From Clostridia bacterium (GTDB taxonomy: Bacteria > Bacillota > Clostridia > Christensenellales > CAG-917), in contig CAAEDU010000054.1 of the NCBI GenBank assembly GCA_900754695.1, positions 1 to 52,616 on the forward strand: a stretch of DNA of 52,616 nucleotides, read 5' to 3'. The notes under the pieces were generated by a model that ran no database searches, had not been told where the DNA came from, and saw only the letters and a list, made by a program, of their open reading frames with translations. Position numbers and translations under genes: made by a program. Below, one piece after another: positions 8,513 to 16,848 of this stretch. Numbering within the stretch: the first letter of the stretch is position 1; every line of letters starts with the position of its first letter.

Positions 8513-9088
8513 ATGGCATACGGGATCGATTCCGTCGACCTCATCTTCGAGGAGATGAAGGAGAAATTCACCAAGACGGTGCACAACTTCTCCACCGAAA
8601 TGAAGAGCATGCGCGCGGGCCGCGCCAACCCCCACATCCTTGACAAAGTCATGGTGGACTACTACGGCACCCCCACGCCCATCAATAATATGGCGAACAT
8701 CACCGTCCCCGAGGCGAGGCTCCTCGTCATCTCCGTGTGGGACAAGAGCGCGCTCAAAAACGTGGAAAAAGCCATCCTCGCCGCCAACATCGGCATCACC
8801 CCCAACAACGACGGCAACGTCATCCGCCTCATCTTCCCCGAGCTCACAGAGGAGCGCAGAAAAGCCCTCGTCAAGGAGCTCAAGACCAATGCGGAGAACA
8901 CCAAAGTCGTCCTGAGGAACGCTCGCCGCGACGCCATCGACGCGCTCAAAAAGCTGGAGAAGGACTCCGAGATCACGGAAGACGACCTCAAGGACTTCAC
9001 CGCCGACGTGGACAAAGCCCTCTCCTCCGAGATAGAGGACGTGGACAAGCTCACCAAGGACAAGGAGCAGGAGATCCTCGCCGTCTGA
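8513..9088 (+). CDS. frr: Ribosome recycling factor
   Basis: RRF splits post-termination ribosomes together with EF-G. The 191-residue protein has the three-helix-bundle domain with the conserved RAGRANPHILDKVMVDYYGT segment and the hinge to the beta/alpha domain. It also has the C-terminal KEDSEIT-like helix, here KKLEKDSEITEDDLKDF. Length and motifs fit the family (185-190 residues). The start at 8513 has AGGAGG 6 nt upstream. The stop overlaps the uppS start (TGATG), so uppS is translationally coupled. Confidence 0.97.
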   Translation: MAYGIDSVDLIFEEMKEKFTKTVHNFSTEMKSMRAGRANPHILDKVMVDYYGTPTPINNMANITVPEARLLVISVWDKSALKNVEKAILAANIGITPNNDGNVIRLIFPELTEERRKALVKELKTNAENTKVVLRNARRDAIDALKKLEKDSEITEDDLKDFTADVDKALSSEIEDVDKLTKDKEQEILAV

Positions 9089-9741
9089 TGACGCCCCGCC
9101 ATGTCGCCTACATCATGGACGGCAACGGCAGGTGGGCGGAAAAGCGCTCGCTTCCGCGCACGGCGGGGTATGCCGAGGGGCTGAAAGCCATGCTCCGGGT
9201 GCTTCGCCGCACGGAGGAACTCGGTGCCGACACAGCCACCGTCTACGCCTTTTCAGCGGAGAACTTCGCGCGTCCCGCGGAGGAGACCGCCGCCATCCTC
9301 GATGTCGTAAGGCGCTGGAACGACGATTACGCGGGGGAGTGGAGAGTGAGCTATATCGGCGATCTCTCCCGCTTTCCCGCACCTTTATGCGAGAGCATTG
9401 AGCGGGTGACGGAACGCACGGCGGCAAACCGCGGTCTGCATCTCGTCATCGCGCTCGGCTACGGCGGCAGAGAGGATATAGTCAATGCGGCGCGCGTCGC
9501 CGCGAAACAGGGGAAGATCGACAAAGAACACTTCGAGGAGGCTCTCTCCTCCCACGGGCTGCCCCCGCTCGACCTCATCGTGAGGAGCGGCGGAGAGCGG
9601 AGACTTTCGGGTTTCATGCTCTATGAGGCGGCTTATGCCGAGCTTCTCTTCCTCGACAAACTCTGGCCTGATATGACGGCGGAGGATGTCGATGCCGCGT
9701 TCGGCGATTTCGCCGCGCGCACGCGCAAATTCGGCGCATAA
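9088..9741 (+). CDS. uppS: Isoprenyl transferase (undecaprenyl diphosphate synthase family)
   Basis: A cis-prenyltransferase that elongates farnesyl diphosphate with isopentenyl diphosphate to the undecaprenyl carrier for cell-wall synthesis. Visible motifs are HVAYIMDGNGRWAEKR with the essential Asp, YAFSAENFARP with the diphosphate-binding Arg, and VRSGGERRLSGFMLYEAAYAE with the metal-binding Glu. At 217 residues it is compact (typical 230-260). Several usually conserved positions differ: the His of the GH(K/R)AG motif is Tyr (AGYAEG), and RTGGE is RSGGE. The start codon overlaps the frr stop. The position before cdsA is canonical, and I still expect an active enzyme. Confidence 0.93.
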   Translation: MTPRHVAYIMDGNGRWAEKRSLPRTAGYAEGLKAMLRVLRRTEELGADTATVYAFSAENFARPAEETAAILDVVRRWNDDYAGEWRVSYIGDLSRFPAPLCESIERVTERTAANRGLHLVIALGYGGREDIVNAARVAAKQGKIDKEHFEEALSSHGLPPLDLIVRSGGERRLSGFMLYEAAYAELLFLDKLWPDMTAEDVDAAFGDFAARTRKFGA

Positions 9742-9750
9742 CGTTCGCTT

Positions 9751-10647
9751 ATGCTCAAACGCACCATCACGGCGGTATGCCTCATCGCTCTGCTCATCGG
9801 GCTCTTCGCCCTGAGCTATTTTGTCGAGCACGGCAACATCTTTCTCGATCTCTTCATCTGGATCCTCCTCACGGGGGCGGTGAGAGAGATGTATTTCTGT
9901 ATGCAGGAGGCGGGGTTCAAGCTCTTCCGCATGCCGCTTGCCGTCTTCCTCGTCACATCCTATCCCGTGATGTATCTCATGGAGCATTTTACGGGGCAGG
10001 GGTTCCTCGGGCTGGTGCTGTGCTTTGCGGCGGGCGTCTTTGCTGCACTCGTCGTCTTCACATTCGCAGACCCCGAGCGCAACCATGCCAAAGACCTCTT
10101 CGCGACGGTGTTCGTGATGGTCTATCCGGGCTTCCTCATCTCGCTTGCCTGGATGCTCGTGCAGCGCTATTCCGCGGTGTACGCCATCCCGTTCGCCATC
10201 TTCCTGCCCGTGGGCGCCGACACCTTCGCCTATTGGTTCGGCAGCATGATAGGCGGCAAAAAACTGTGCCCCTCCATCAGTCCCAAAAAGACGGTCGCCG
10301 GCTTTGTCGGCGGTCTCTTCGGCGGGATGCTGGTGGCGGTCATAATGTTCCTGCTGTTCGAGCAGTTCGCGCTCTTCCCGGAGTCGGGCTACGTCCCCTT
10401 CACGGACGCGAAGTGGAAGTCCGCACTCATCTATCTCGCCATCGGTCTCGTCGGCGCCCTCGCGGGACAGCTCGGCGACCTCGCCGCTTCCCGCATCAAA
10501 CGCGCGCTCGGCATCAAGGACTTCGGCAAGATATTCCCGGGACACGGCGGCATCATGGACCGTTTCGACAGTATCATCGCAGGCATCATAGTGTTGCTCG
10601 TCTCCTTCTCGATCGTGTACGGGGCGCAGGGGATGCTCGCACTCTGA
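9751..10647 (+). CDS. cdsA: Phosphatidate cytidylyltransferase
   Basis: CdsA makes CDP-diacylglycerol from phosphatidate and CTP, the branch point for membrane phospholipids. The 298-residue protein is hydrophobic with about eight membrane segments. It ends with the family signature (S-x-x-K-R...K-D...PGHGG-x-x-DR-x-D), visible as SRIKRALGIKDFGKIF followed by PGHGGIMDRFDS near residues 249-275. No clear ribosome-binding site precedes the ATG, which lies 9 nt after the uppS stop, so translation may depend on coupling. Order uppS-cdsA-dxr-rseP is the conserved Firmicutes arrangement. Confidence 0.96.
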   Translation: MLKRTITAVCLIALLIGLFALSYFVEHGNIFLDLFIWILLTGAVREMYFCMQEAGFKLFRMPLAVFLVTSYPVMYLMEHFTGQGFLGLVLCFAAGVFAALVVFTFADPERNHAKDLFATVFVMVYPGFLISLAWMLVQRYSAVYAIPFAIFLPVGADTFAYWFGSMIGGKKLCPSISPKKTVAGFVGGLFGGMLVAVIMFLLFEQFALFPESGYVPFTDAKWKSALIYLAIGLVGALAGQLGDLAASRIKRALGIKDFGKIFPGHGGIMDRFDSIIAGIIVLLVSFSIVYGAQGMLAL

Positions 10648-10765
10648 GCCGCCGCAGGACGCAGCAACAAAGACATCCGACCCGCCGAACGCGCGGGCGC
10701 GACACGAAAACAACGCCGCACACCGCGGCTCCGCACTTTGGGATGAGACCCGTCCCGGGAGAGAT

Positions 10766-11932
10766 ATGAGCGAAAAGAAACACGTCACGCTGACCGTGCT
10801 CGGCAGCACGGGGTCCGTAGGCAGGCAGGTGCTTGCCGCAGTCGACCGTCACCCCGACCGCTTCAAAGTGGTGGGGCTTTCCGCATTCACCAACGAAAAA
10901 CTGCTGAGGGAGCAGATCGACAAATACGCCCCCAAACACTACTATTATCCCGCGGGCGGAGTGGAGATCCAGAGCAGTCTGTTCGATTTCCTCGACGACG
11001 CCAAGTTCGCGGCAAAGTGCCTCGGGAGCCTCGAGGAGCTGGCGGACTATCCCGCCGACATCACCGTGTCCGCCGTGAGCGGCATCGCGGGGCTGTGGGC
11101 GGCGGTCGCGGTGCTGAAACGCGGCGGCACTCTCGCCATCGCAAACAAGGAGACCATCGTCTGCGCGGGCAGGCACCTCAAAGCCCTCGAAAAGAAGTAC
11201 GGCGGCAAAATACTTCCTCTCGACACCGAGCATTCCGCCATCATGGAGTGCCTGAAAGGGGAGGATCCGAAGAGCGTAAAGAGCGTCATCCTCACCGCGA
11301 GCGGCGGGGCTCTTCGCGACCTGCCTCTCGAAAGGCTCCCCAAGGTCACCGCGCGGGAGGCACTCAACCATCCCGTATGGAGCATGGGCAAAAAGGTCAC
11401 CATAGACTCGGCGACCCTCTTCAACAAGGGGCTGGAAGTCATCGAGGCGATGAAACTCTTCTCGCTGGACGCGGACAAAGTGAAGGTGCTCATGCACCGC
11501 GAGAGCATAATACACGGGCTTGCGGAGTTCAATGACGGCAGCGTCAAGGCGCTCATGAGCGTCCCCGACATGGCGCTCGCCATCGAGACCGCACTCTTTT
11601 ATCCCGTCCGACCCTCGGGCACTCTTCCCGAGCTCGATCTTGCGAAGATCGCCACCCTCGAGTTCGACGCGCCCGACTTTGAGCGCTATCCATGCCTCGG
11701 CGTCGCCATGCGCGCGGCAAAAGCGGGCGAGGGTGCCTGCATCGCGATCTCTGCCGCCGACGAAGTGCTCGTGGACGCTTTCCTTGCAGGAACGATAAAA
11801 TTCACGGACATAGCGACGGTGCTGGACAAAGTGGAACGCAAGTTCGCAAAAGTCGGCGACGTCTCCCTCGAAGACATCATCGGCATAGACGCGGAAGCTC
11901 GCAAATACACTTATTCCGTAGGAGTTAAATGA
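10766..11932 (+). CDS. dxr: 1-deoxy-D-xylulose 5-phosphate reductoisomerase
   Basis: DXR converts DXP to 2-C-methyl-D-erythritol 4-phosphate with NADPH, the committed step of the MEP isoprenoid pathway. Its 388 residues fit the family. The N-terminus has the dinucleotide-binding GSTGSVG (residues 13-19). NKETIVCAG, the metal-binding LDTEHSA and the substrate segment KVTIDSATLFNKGLEVIEA are all present, as is HRESIIHGL. GGAGAG precedes the start. A 118-nt gap separates it from cdsA. ispG, a later enzyme of the same pathway, lies two genes downstream, and uppS uses the pathway product. Confidence 0.98.
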   Translation: MSEKKHVTLTVLGSTGSVGRQVLAAVDRHPDRFKVVGLSAFTNEKLLREQIDKYAPKHYYYPAGGVEIQSSLFDFLDDAKFAAKCLGSLEELADYPADITVSAVSGIAGLWAAVAVLKRGGTLAIANKETIVCAGRHLKALEKKYGGKILPLDTEHSAIMECLKGEDPKSVKSVILTASGGALRDLPLERLPKVTAREALNHPVWSMGKKVTIDSATLFNKGLEVIEAMKLFSLDADKVKVLMHRESIIHGLAEFNDGSVKALMSVPDMALAIETALFYPVRPSGTLPELDLAKIATLEFDAPDFERYPCLGVAMRAAKAGEGACIAISAADEVLVDAFLAGTIKFTDIATVLDKVERKFAKVGDVSLEDIIGIDAEARKYTYSVGVK

Positions 11933-11933
11933 A

Positions 11934-13160
11934 GTGCTGCTCACGCTGACTTCCGCAAGTGCGGGTGAGGTTTTCACCTATATAGGCTACATCCTGCTGG
12001 CATTGGTCGCCCTGATGTTCATGATCGTCGTTCATGAGTCGGGGCACTATCTTGCGGGCAAGATGCTCGGCTTCACCATCGACGAGTTCGGCATAGGCTT
12101 CGGTCCGCCGATCATAAAAAAACGCAACAAAAAGACGGGGGAGCTCTTCACCGTACGCATACTGCCGCTCGGAGGGTTCTGCGCCTTCCGCGGCGAGGAC
12201 GACCTTGACACCGGCCTCAGCGAAAACGACCTCAACCTCGTCTACACACGCGGCGGCGAAGCGGCGGCGCCTTTCCCCGAGGTCGCGGAGGGCGGGACAA
12301 GGTCGGACGGGAAGGAAAAAGCGGCTGACGCCGCCGAAACGCGGGCAGTCGGCATCCCGTTCAACCGTCAGAAACCCTGGAAACGGCTCATCGTGATGTT
12401 CGCGGGAGCGCTGTTCAACTTCCTCAGCGCCATCTTCATCATCACGATATATTTCACCGCATACGGACAGATCCTCCCCGTGGTGAGCGAGGTCTACGAC
12501 GTCAACGGCGAGACCAACGTCTTCCTCCCCGGCGACATCATCCTCGCAAAGGACGGACTGCAGGTCAACATTATGACGCAGGACGACGTGACGAGCGCCT
12601 TTGAGGACGTCAAAACGGGCACTGAGTATAAGATCCTGCGCGACGGCAAAGCCATGACCGTCACCGCGACGGTGGGCAGCTATACACTCGGCGAGGAGCA
12701 CCTTGACGAGGGTGAGTCGGCGGAGCGCACGGGCGTGGGCATCGTCTACGGTGTGGAGAACGTCAAACTCGGCTTTTTCCGCTCCCTGGGGCGGTCGTTC
12801 GGGTTCAGCTTCTTCATCGTGTTCAAGATCCTCGCCTCGCTCGGCGCGCTGCTCACGGGACAGATAGGGCTGGAAGCGGCGGGCGGCACCATCACCGTCA
12901 TCACGACCATCGCGAACCTGAGCTCCTCGGGACTGGGCTCATTCCTGTATGTGGTGGCGATCATCTCGGCAAACCTCGCCGTGATGAACCTGCTGCCCAT
13001 CCCGTCTCTGGACGGATCCAGGATGCTGTTCACGCTGATAGAGATGATCTTCCGCAAACCCGTGCCGCGCAAGGTGGAGGCGGTGATCCACACCGTGGGG
13101 ATGATCCTCATCCTCGTGCTCGCCGTCTTTTTGGACATCTTCCACCTGGTGCACAACTGA
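11934..13160 (+). CDS. rseP: RIP metalloprotease RseP (site-2 protease)
   Basis: An intramembrane zinc metalloprotease that cleaves anti-sigma factors and signal-peptide remnants. The 408-residue protein has the catalytic H34-E-x-x-H38 (VVHESGHYLAG) in the first membrane segment. It has a PDZ domain around residues 180-260 and a C-terminal membrane segment with the third zinc ligand in NLLPIPSLDG (Asp near residue 360). An Ala/Glu-rich insertion near residues 98-140 separates the first membrane segments from the PDZ. The start is a GTG at 11934 with GGAG 9 nt upstream, and only one base separates it from the dxr stop. Order dxr-rseP-ispG is conserved. Confidence 0.95.
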   Translation: MLLTLTSASAGEVFTYIGYILLALVALMFMIVVHESGHYLAGKMLGFTIDEFGIGFGPPIIKKRNKKTGELFTVRILPLGGFCAFRGEDDLDTGLSENDLNLVYTRGGEAAAPFPEVAEGGTRSDGKEKAADAAETRAVGIPFNRQKPWKRLIVMFAGALFNFLSAIFIITIYFTAYGQILPVVSEVYDVNGETNVFLPGDIILAKDGLQVNIMTQDDVTSAFEDVKTGTEYKILRDGKAMTVTATVGSYTLGEEHLDEGESAERTGVGIVYGVENVKLGFFRSLGRSFGFSFFIVFKILASLGALLTGQIGLEAAGGTITVITTIANLSSSGLGSFLYVVAIISANLAVMNLLPIPSLDGSRMLFTLIEMIFRKPVPRKVEAVIHTVGMILILVLAVFLDIFHLVHN

Positions 13161-13391
13161 GACGGAGAGCCCGGTCGTGAGATAGTTTCCGCGCCGATGC
13201 CGCGATAAGACGGAGGAGCGGTAAAAGGGCAAGGCGGCAAGACGGCGGCAAGACTGCCGGGACAAACACCGCGCAAACACGACACGAGAAAAACGCTTGC
13301 TTCTCAAGACGGCGGATCGCAAATGAGCCGCACGACGCAAGCAAACAAGGAATAAAAACGGGCGGAGAAAAGCTCCTCCCGATGAAGAGTT

Positions 13392-14456
13392 ATGGAAAGA
13401 AGAAAGACGCGACAGGTGAAAGTGGGCAGGGTGAAGATAGGCGGCGGCGCGCCCGTCACGGTGCAGTCCATGCTGAACACCCGCACCACGGATGTGGAAG
13501 GGAGCCTTGCTCAGATCGCGGAGCTCGCGGACGCGGACTGCGACCTCATCCGCCTCGCCGTCCCCGACGAGGAGTCCGCGGCGGCGTTCGGCGTCATTGC
13601 AAAAAGGTGCGGACTGCCGCTCATCGCGGACATACATTATAGCTACAAACTCGCGCACCTCGCGCTGGACGCGGGCGCGAAAAAGATCCGCATGAATCCC
13701 GGCAATATGCGGGATTTTGCCGAAATAAAGGAACTTGCGCGCAGGATGACCGACGCGGGCGTGCCCGTGCGTGTCGGCGTGAACGGCGGCTCCCTCGACC
13801 CAAAATTCGACGGCATGAAGGAGAGCGAAGCGCTGAAAGAGAGCGCGCTGGAATGCGCCGATGTCTTTGAAAGCTGCGGGATGCGGGACATCGTCATCGC
13901 CATCAAAGCCTCGGATGTCCGCACAATGACGGAAGCCAACAGGTCTCTCGCCGCCGCGTGCGACTATCCTTTGCACCTTGGCGTGACGGAGGCGGGCACG
14001 CTCAGGAGCGGGCTCGTGAAGTCCGCGCTCGGCATAGGCAGTCTGCTTCAAGAGGGGATCGGCGACACCGTCCGCGTCTCCCTCTCGGCGCCGCCCGTCG
14101 AGGAAGTGCTTGCGGGAAAAACTCTGCTCAAAGCGCTCGGACTGAAAGAGGACTGCGTCGAAGTGGTGTCCTGTCCCACCTGCGCCCGCACGGAGATAGA
14201 CGTCGAAGGGCTTGCTTCCGCGGTGGAGAGGGCGACGGCACATGTCAGGCTGCCGCTGAAGATCGCGGTCATGGGCTGTCCACTGAACGGCATAGGCGAG
14301 GGCAGACACGCCCACCTCGGCATCGCGGGCGGCAAAGAGAAGTCGGTCATCATGTGTGACGGCGAGATAGTGGCGACGGTGAGGAGCGATATGCTGATGC
14401 CTTACTTCATGGCGCTCCTCGACGACTACATCACAGAGTATTCTAAAAATTGTTGA
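13392..14456 (+). CDS. ispG: 4-hydroxy-3-methylbut-2-en-1-yl diphosphate synthase
   Basis: IspG (GcpE) is a [4Fe-4S] enzyme converting methylerythritol cyclodiphosphate to HMBPP near the end of the MEP pathway. The 354-residue protein has the TIM-barrel start PVTVQSMLNTRTTDV and LPLIADIHYSYKLA. Cluster ligands are Cys261 and Cys264 (SCPTC) and Cys296 in MGCPLNGIGEG, with Glu303. The usual MGC-x-VNGPGE motif is slightly altered here (Pro to Ile), but all ligands are present. A GC-rich hairpin (about 13369-13380) lies just before a weak ribosome-binding region, which may limit translation. A 230-nt gap without a gene precedes it. Confidence 0.96.
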   Translation: MERRKTRQVKVGRVKIGGGAPVTVQSMLNTRTTDVEGSLAQIAELADADCDLIRLAVPDEESAAAFGVIAKRCGLPLIADIHYSYKLAHLALDAGAKKIRMNPGNMRDFAEIKELARRMTDAGVPVRVGVNGGSLDPKFDGMKESEALKESALECADVFESCGMRDIVIAIKASDVRTMTEANRSLAAACDYPLHLGVTEAGTLRSGLVKSALGIGSLLQEGIGDTVRVSLSAPPVEEVLAGKTLLKALGLKEDCVEVVSCPTCARTEIDVEGLASAVERATAHVRLPLKIAVMGCPLNGIGEGRHAHLGIAGGKEKSVIMCDGEIVATVRSDMLMPYFMALLDDYITEYSKNC

Positions 14457-14594
14457 ATTGTAGAATAGTTTGCGCGCAAAACGAGAGAGGTTGCCCTGTC
14501 CGACGGGGCGAGATGCGGCTCGAAAAGCAAGCAAACAGCGGCAAAATGCGTGCCCGGACGCAAAAGCGGCGCGGGCCGCAAACGGAGGGACAAA

Positions 14595-16178
14595 GTGCAC
14601 AACAAATTCACGGAAGAGTTCGATTCGGTGACAAACGGGGCGTTCCCCATGCTCAAATTCAAGTCCGCCACCTTTCAGCGGGATCTGAACGCGCTGACGG
14701 TGCGCTTCCTCATCTCGGCGTATTCCGCAAGGGCGTTCGGCGACGACGAGAAAAAGAGGGTGGACGAGGCGCTGAAGGACATCTTTCCGGGCGTCGACGC
14801 GCACGCGGAGTACATAAGGACTTACGCCGACGACAGCACGGTGCGCAACAAGGTGTCGGAATATTTCAACTCTCACAATCTTCTCGTCTTCCGCGCGCTT
14901 TCTCCCGAAACATTGCTCATCGGCGTGACCGAGACGGACATTTCCGTCACTTTGGCGCTCGAAAACGCGCTCTTTCTCATGTTGCAGGGCTCAAACGTCC
15001 CGAAGGAACTTGCGGAATTCCTGGACGGCAATTTCAATCAGAACGTCTCAGTCAGTCTCAAAGACACGGGGGAGTCCGCCGCGCCGCTTGCGGAGGACGT
15101 CTCGGACAGCGTGGTGGTGCGGGACTCTCTTGCGCGTCTCATTTCCGCGGAGGCGGGGAAGAAGATCTATGCGAGGGGGAAGATCGCGGGCATCGCGAAG
15201 ATGCCGGGCTACATCGCGGACATCAAGGGCGCGGCGGACAACGTCGTGCTGTGCGGCAGGGTCTCCGGGCTCACGAAACGCACTTATAAGAACAAAAAGT
15301 ACACTCCCGACGACCCGAAAAACGGTCCCGAGGAGCTCCCGCTCGTCAGGTTTTTCCTGGACGACACCACGGGGAGGATGGACTGCGTGTGCTTCCCCCG
15401 TCCCGAAGAGGCGGAGGCGTTCGACGCCGTGAACGAGAAGGACGAAGTCGTCTGCGCGGGCAAGGTGACCATCTCGTCATACAACGGCGCGCCGAGCTTT
15501 GCCGTCAACGCGATGTTCAGGGCTGAGATAGACTTTTCCTCCATCCAGGCGGCGCCCTCCAAGCCCGTCCCCAAGAGCTATTCCGTCATAAGACCGCAGC
15601 CTTTCAAGGAGCAGAACGCGCAGAAGGACCTCTTCGAGTCGGGTGCGGAAAAGCCCGTGCCCGCGTTCTTAAAAGGCAAGACCTTCGTCGTCTTCGATTT
15701 CGAGGCTACGGGGCTGGACATCCCGACCATCGAGCCCATCGAGATAGGCGCCGCGAAACTCACGGACGGCAAGGTCACGGAGACTTTCTCCACGCTGCTC
15801 GACCCGAAGTGCCACATCCCCGAAGAAGTTGCGGAAAAGACCAACATCAACGACGCAATGGTGCACGGCATGCCCACTTTTGCGGAAGTGCTGCCCGATT
15901 TTTTCAAGTTCACGCGCGGCGCGGTGCTCGTCGGACACAACATCTCCACCTACGATTTCCCCCTCCTCAACAAGTATGCGCAGGCGGCGGGTTACGTCTT
16001 CGACAACGAGCTTGAGGACACCATCATCCTCGCGCGCAAATATATCCCGGAGTCCCGCCATTTCGGCTTGGAAGCGCTCACCAAAGCCTTCGGCATCACG
16101 CACGTCGAAGCGCACCGCGCGATGGGCGACGTCTTCGCCACCGTGGAGCTGCTGCGCCTCATCGCGGAGAGGGTATAG
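14595..16178 (+). CDS. Polymerase-less PolC homologue: PolC N-terminal, OB and DEDDh 3'-5' exonuclease domains only
   Basis: The 527-residue protein occupies the polC slot between ispG and rimP but has only the front part of PolC. Residues 1-170 resemble the PolC N-terminal domain, and residues about 190-330 an OB fold. The last 170 residues are a DEDDh exonuclease with Asp368 and Glu370 (FDFEATGLD), Asp454 (HNISTYDFPLL), and His507 and Asp512 (HRAMGDVFAT). The PHP, palm, fingers and thumb regions are missing. The stop follows the exonuclease cleanly, and the next 175 nt contain no polymerase continuation in any frame. A Q343-KDLF motif in the OB-exonuclease linker resembles a beta-clamp-binding peptide. 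The GTG start at 14595 has GGAGGG 6 nt upstream. Likely role: a clamp-tethered proofreading or repair exonuclease (inference). Confidence 0.85.
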   Translation: MHNKFTEEFDSVTNGAFPMLKFKSATFQRDLNALTVRFLISAYSARAFGDDEKKRVDEALKDIFPGVDAHAEYIRTYADDSTVRNKVSEYFNSHNLLVFRALSPETLLIGVTETDISVTLALENALFLMLQGSNVPKELAEFLDGNFNQNVSVSLKDTGESAAPLAEDVSDSVVVRDSLARLISAEAGKKIYARGKIAGIAKMPGYIADIKGAADNVVLCGRVSGLTKRTYKNKKYTPDDPKNGPEELPLVRFFLDDTTGRMDCVCFPRPEEAEAFDAVNEKDEVVCAGKVTISSYNGAPSFAVNAMFRAEIDFSSIQAAPSKPVPKSYSVIRPQPFKEQNAQKDLFESGAEKPVPAFLKGKTFVVFDFEATGLDIPTIEPIEIGAAKLTDGKVTETFSTLLDPKCHIPEEVAEKTNINDAMVHGMPTFAEVLPDFFKFTRGAVLVGHNISTYDFPLLNKYAQAAGYVFDNELEDTIILARKYIPESRHFGLEALTKAFGITHVEAHRAMGDVFATVELLRLIAERV

Positions 16179-16258
16179 CGGCATCGGGACGCAGCGCGGG
16201 AAAACGGCAGAAAAAACAAAAATACGCGCAAAAATCTCCGAAAACGGGGTCAAAACGC

Positions 16259-16287
16259 TTGCGCGCGTGGTTTTTATGTGATATTTT
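16259..16287 (+). promoter_or_regulatory. Promoter of the rimP-nusA-infB operon
   Basis: TTGCGC at 16259-16264 and TATTTT at 16282-16287 with 17-bp spacing, followed by an AT-rich stretch. The predicted start near 16294 gives a leader of about 60 nt that contains a terminator-like hairpin before rimP. Confidence 0.65.
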
Positions 16288-16314
16288 ATATATGCTTTAA
16301 GTAGATTCTACTGA

Positions 16315-16342
16315 GAGTGAGCAGCCGCTCACTCTTTGTTTT
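16315..16342 (+). terminator. Terminator-like leader hairpin of the nusA operon (candidate attenuator)
   Basis: A perfect 8-bp stem GAGTGAGC/GCTCACTC (16315-16322 with 16327-16334) with an AGCC loop, followed by an interrupted U-tract TTTGTTTT. It sits between the operon promoter and the rimP ribosome-binding site (AGGAG, 16343). In Bacillus subtilis, NusA represses its own operon through a leader terminator. The position and the weak U-tract here suggest the same logic (inference). Confidence 0.65.
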
Positions 16343-16353
16343 AGGAGAAGGAT

Positions 16354-16839
16354 ATGGCAAAAGACGCCCGCTCCGCGCTGTCCGAGGACGCGCGCGGAAG
16401 CATCGAAAAACTCATCGCAGGCGCCGTGGACGCGCTGGACGCGGGATATGAGATCGTCGAGGTGCGCTACACCAAGGAATACGGCAAGTTCAACCTGACC
16501 GTGTTCATCTGGCACGCCGACGAAGTCACCCTCGATGACTGCGAAAAGGTGCACAACGCGGTGTCCGACGCGCTGGACGCCGCGGAGGATCTTTTCCCCG
16601 CGGACTACATCCTCAACGTCTCGTCCTCGGGGCTGGACCGTCCCATCGTCACCGACGACGATTTCCGCCGCGCTCTCGGCACCGAGATCGAGGCGATCAC
16701 GCCCGCCGAGACCGTGCGCGGCACGCTGACGGGCTATACTGCGGAGACTTTCACCGTCCTCACCGGCGGCAAGTACGAAAAAGAAAAAACCATAAACCGA
16801 AATAACAAAACCAAGGTGCAACCGTACATCGGGTTTTAG
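16354..16839 (+). CDS. rimP: Ribosome maturation factor RimP
   Basis: RimP binds the 30S subunit during late 16S rRNA maturation. The 161-residue product shows the two-domain layout: an alpha/beta N-domain with YEIVEVRYTKEYGKFNLTVF and the conserved VSSSGLDRPI (near residue 91) leading to the SH3-like C-domain. It opens the rimP-nusA-rnpM-ylxQ-infB-rbfA operon, the invariant order in Firmicutes. A TTAGGAGAAGG ribosome-binding region lies at 16341-16351. Confidence 0.95.
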   Translation: MAKDARSALSEDARGSIEKLIAGAVDALDAGYEIVEVRYTKEYGKFNLTVFIWHADEVTLDDCEKVHNAVSDALDAAEDLFPADYILNVSSSGLDRPIVTDDDFRRALGTEIEAITPAETVRGTLTGYTAETFTVLTGGKYEKEKTINRNNKTKVQPYIGF

Positions 16840-16848
16840 GAGGAAACC

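Noticed and set aside
16179..16353. Possibility that the PolC-like gene continues by frameshift into a polymerase
   Set aside because: Only 175 nt remain before rimP, with a promoter and hairpin; no frame shows PHP or polymerase motifs.
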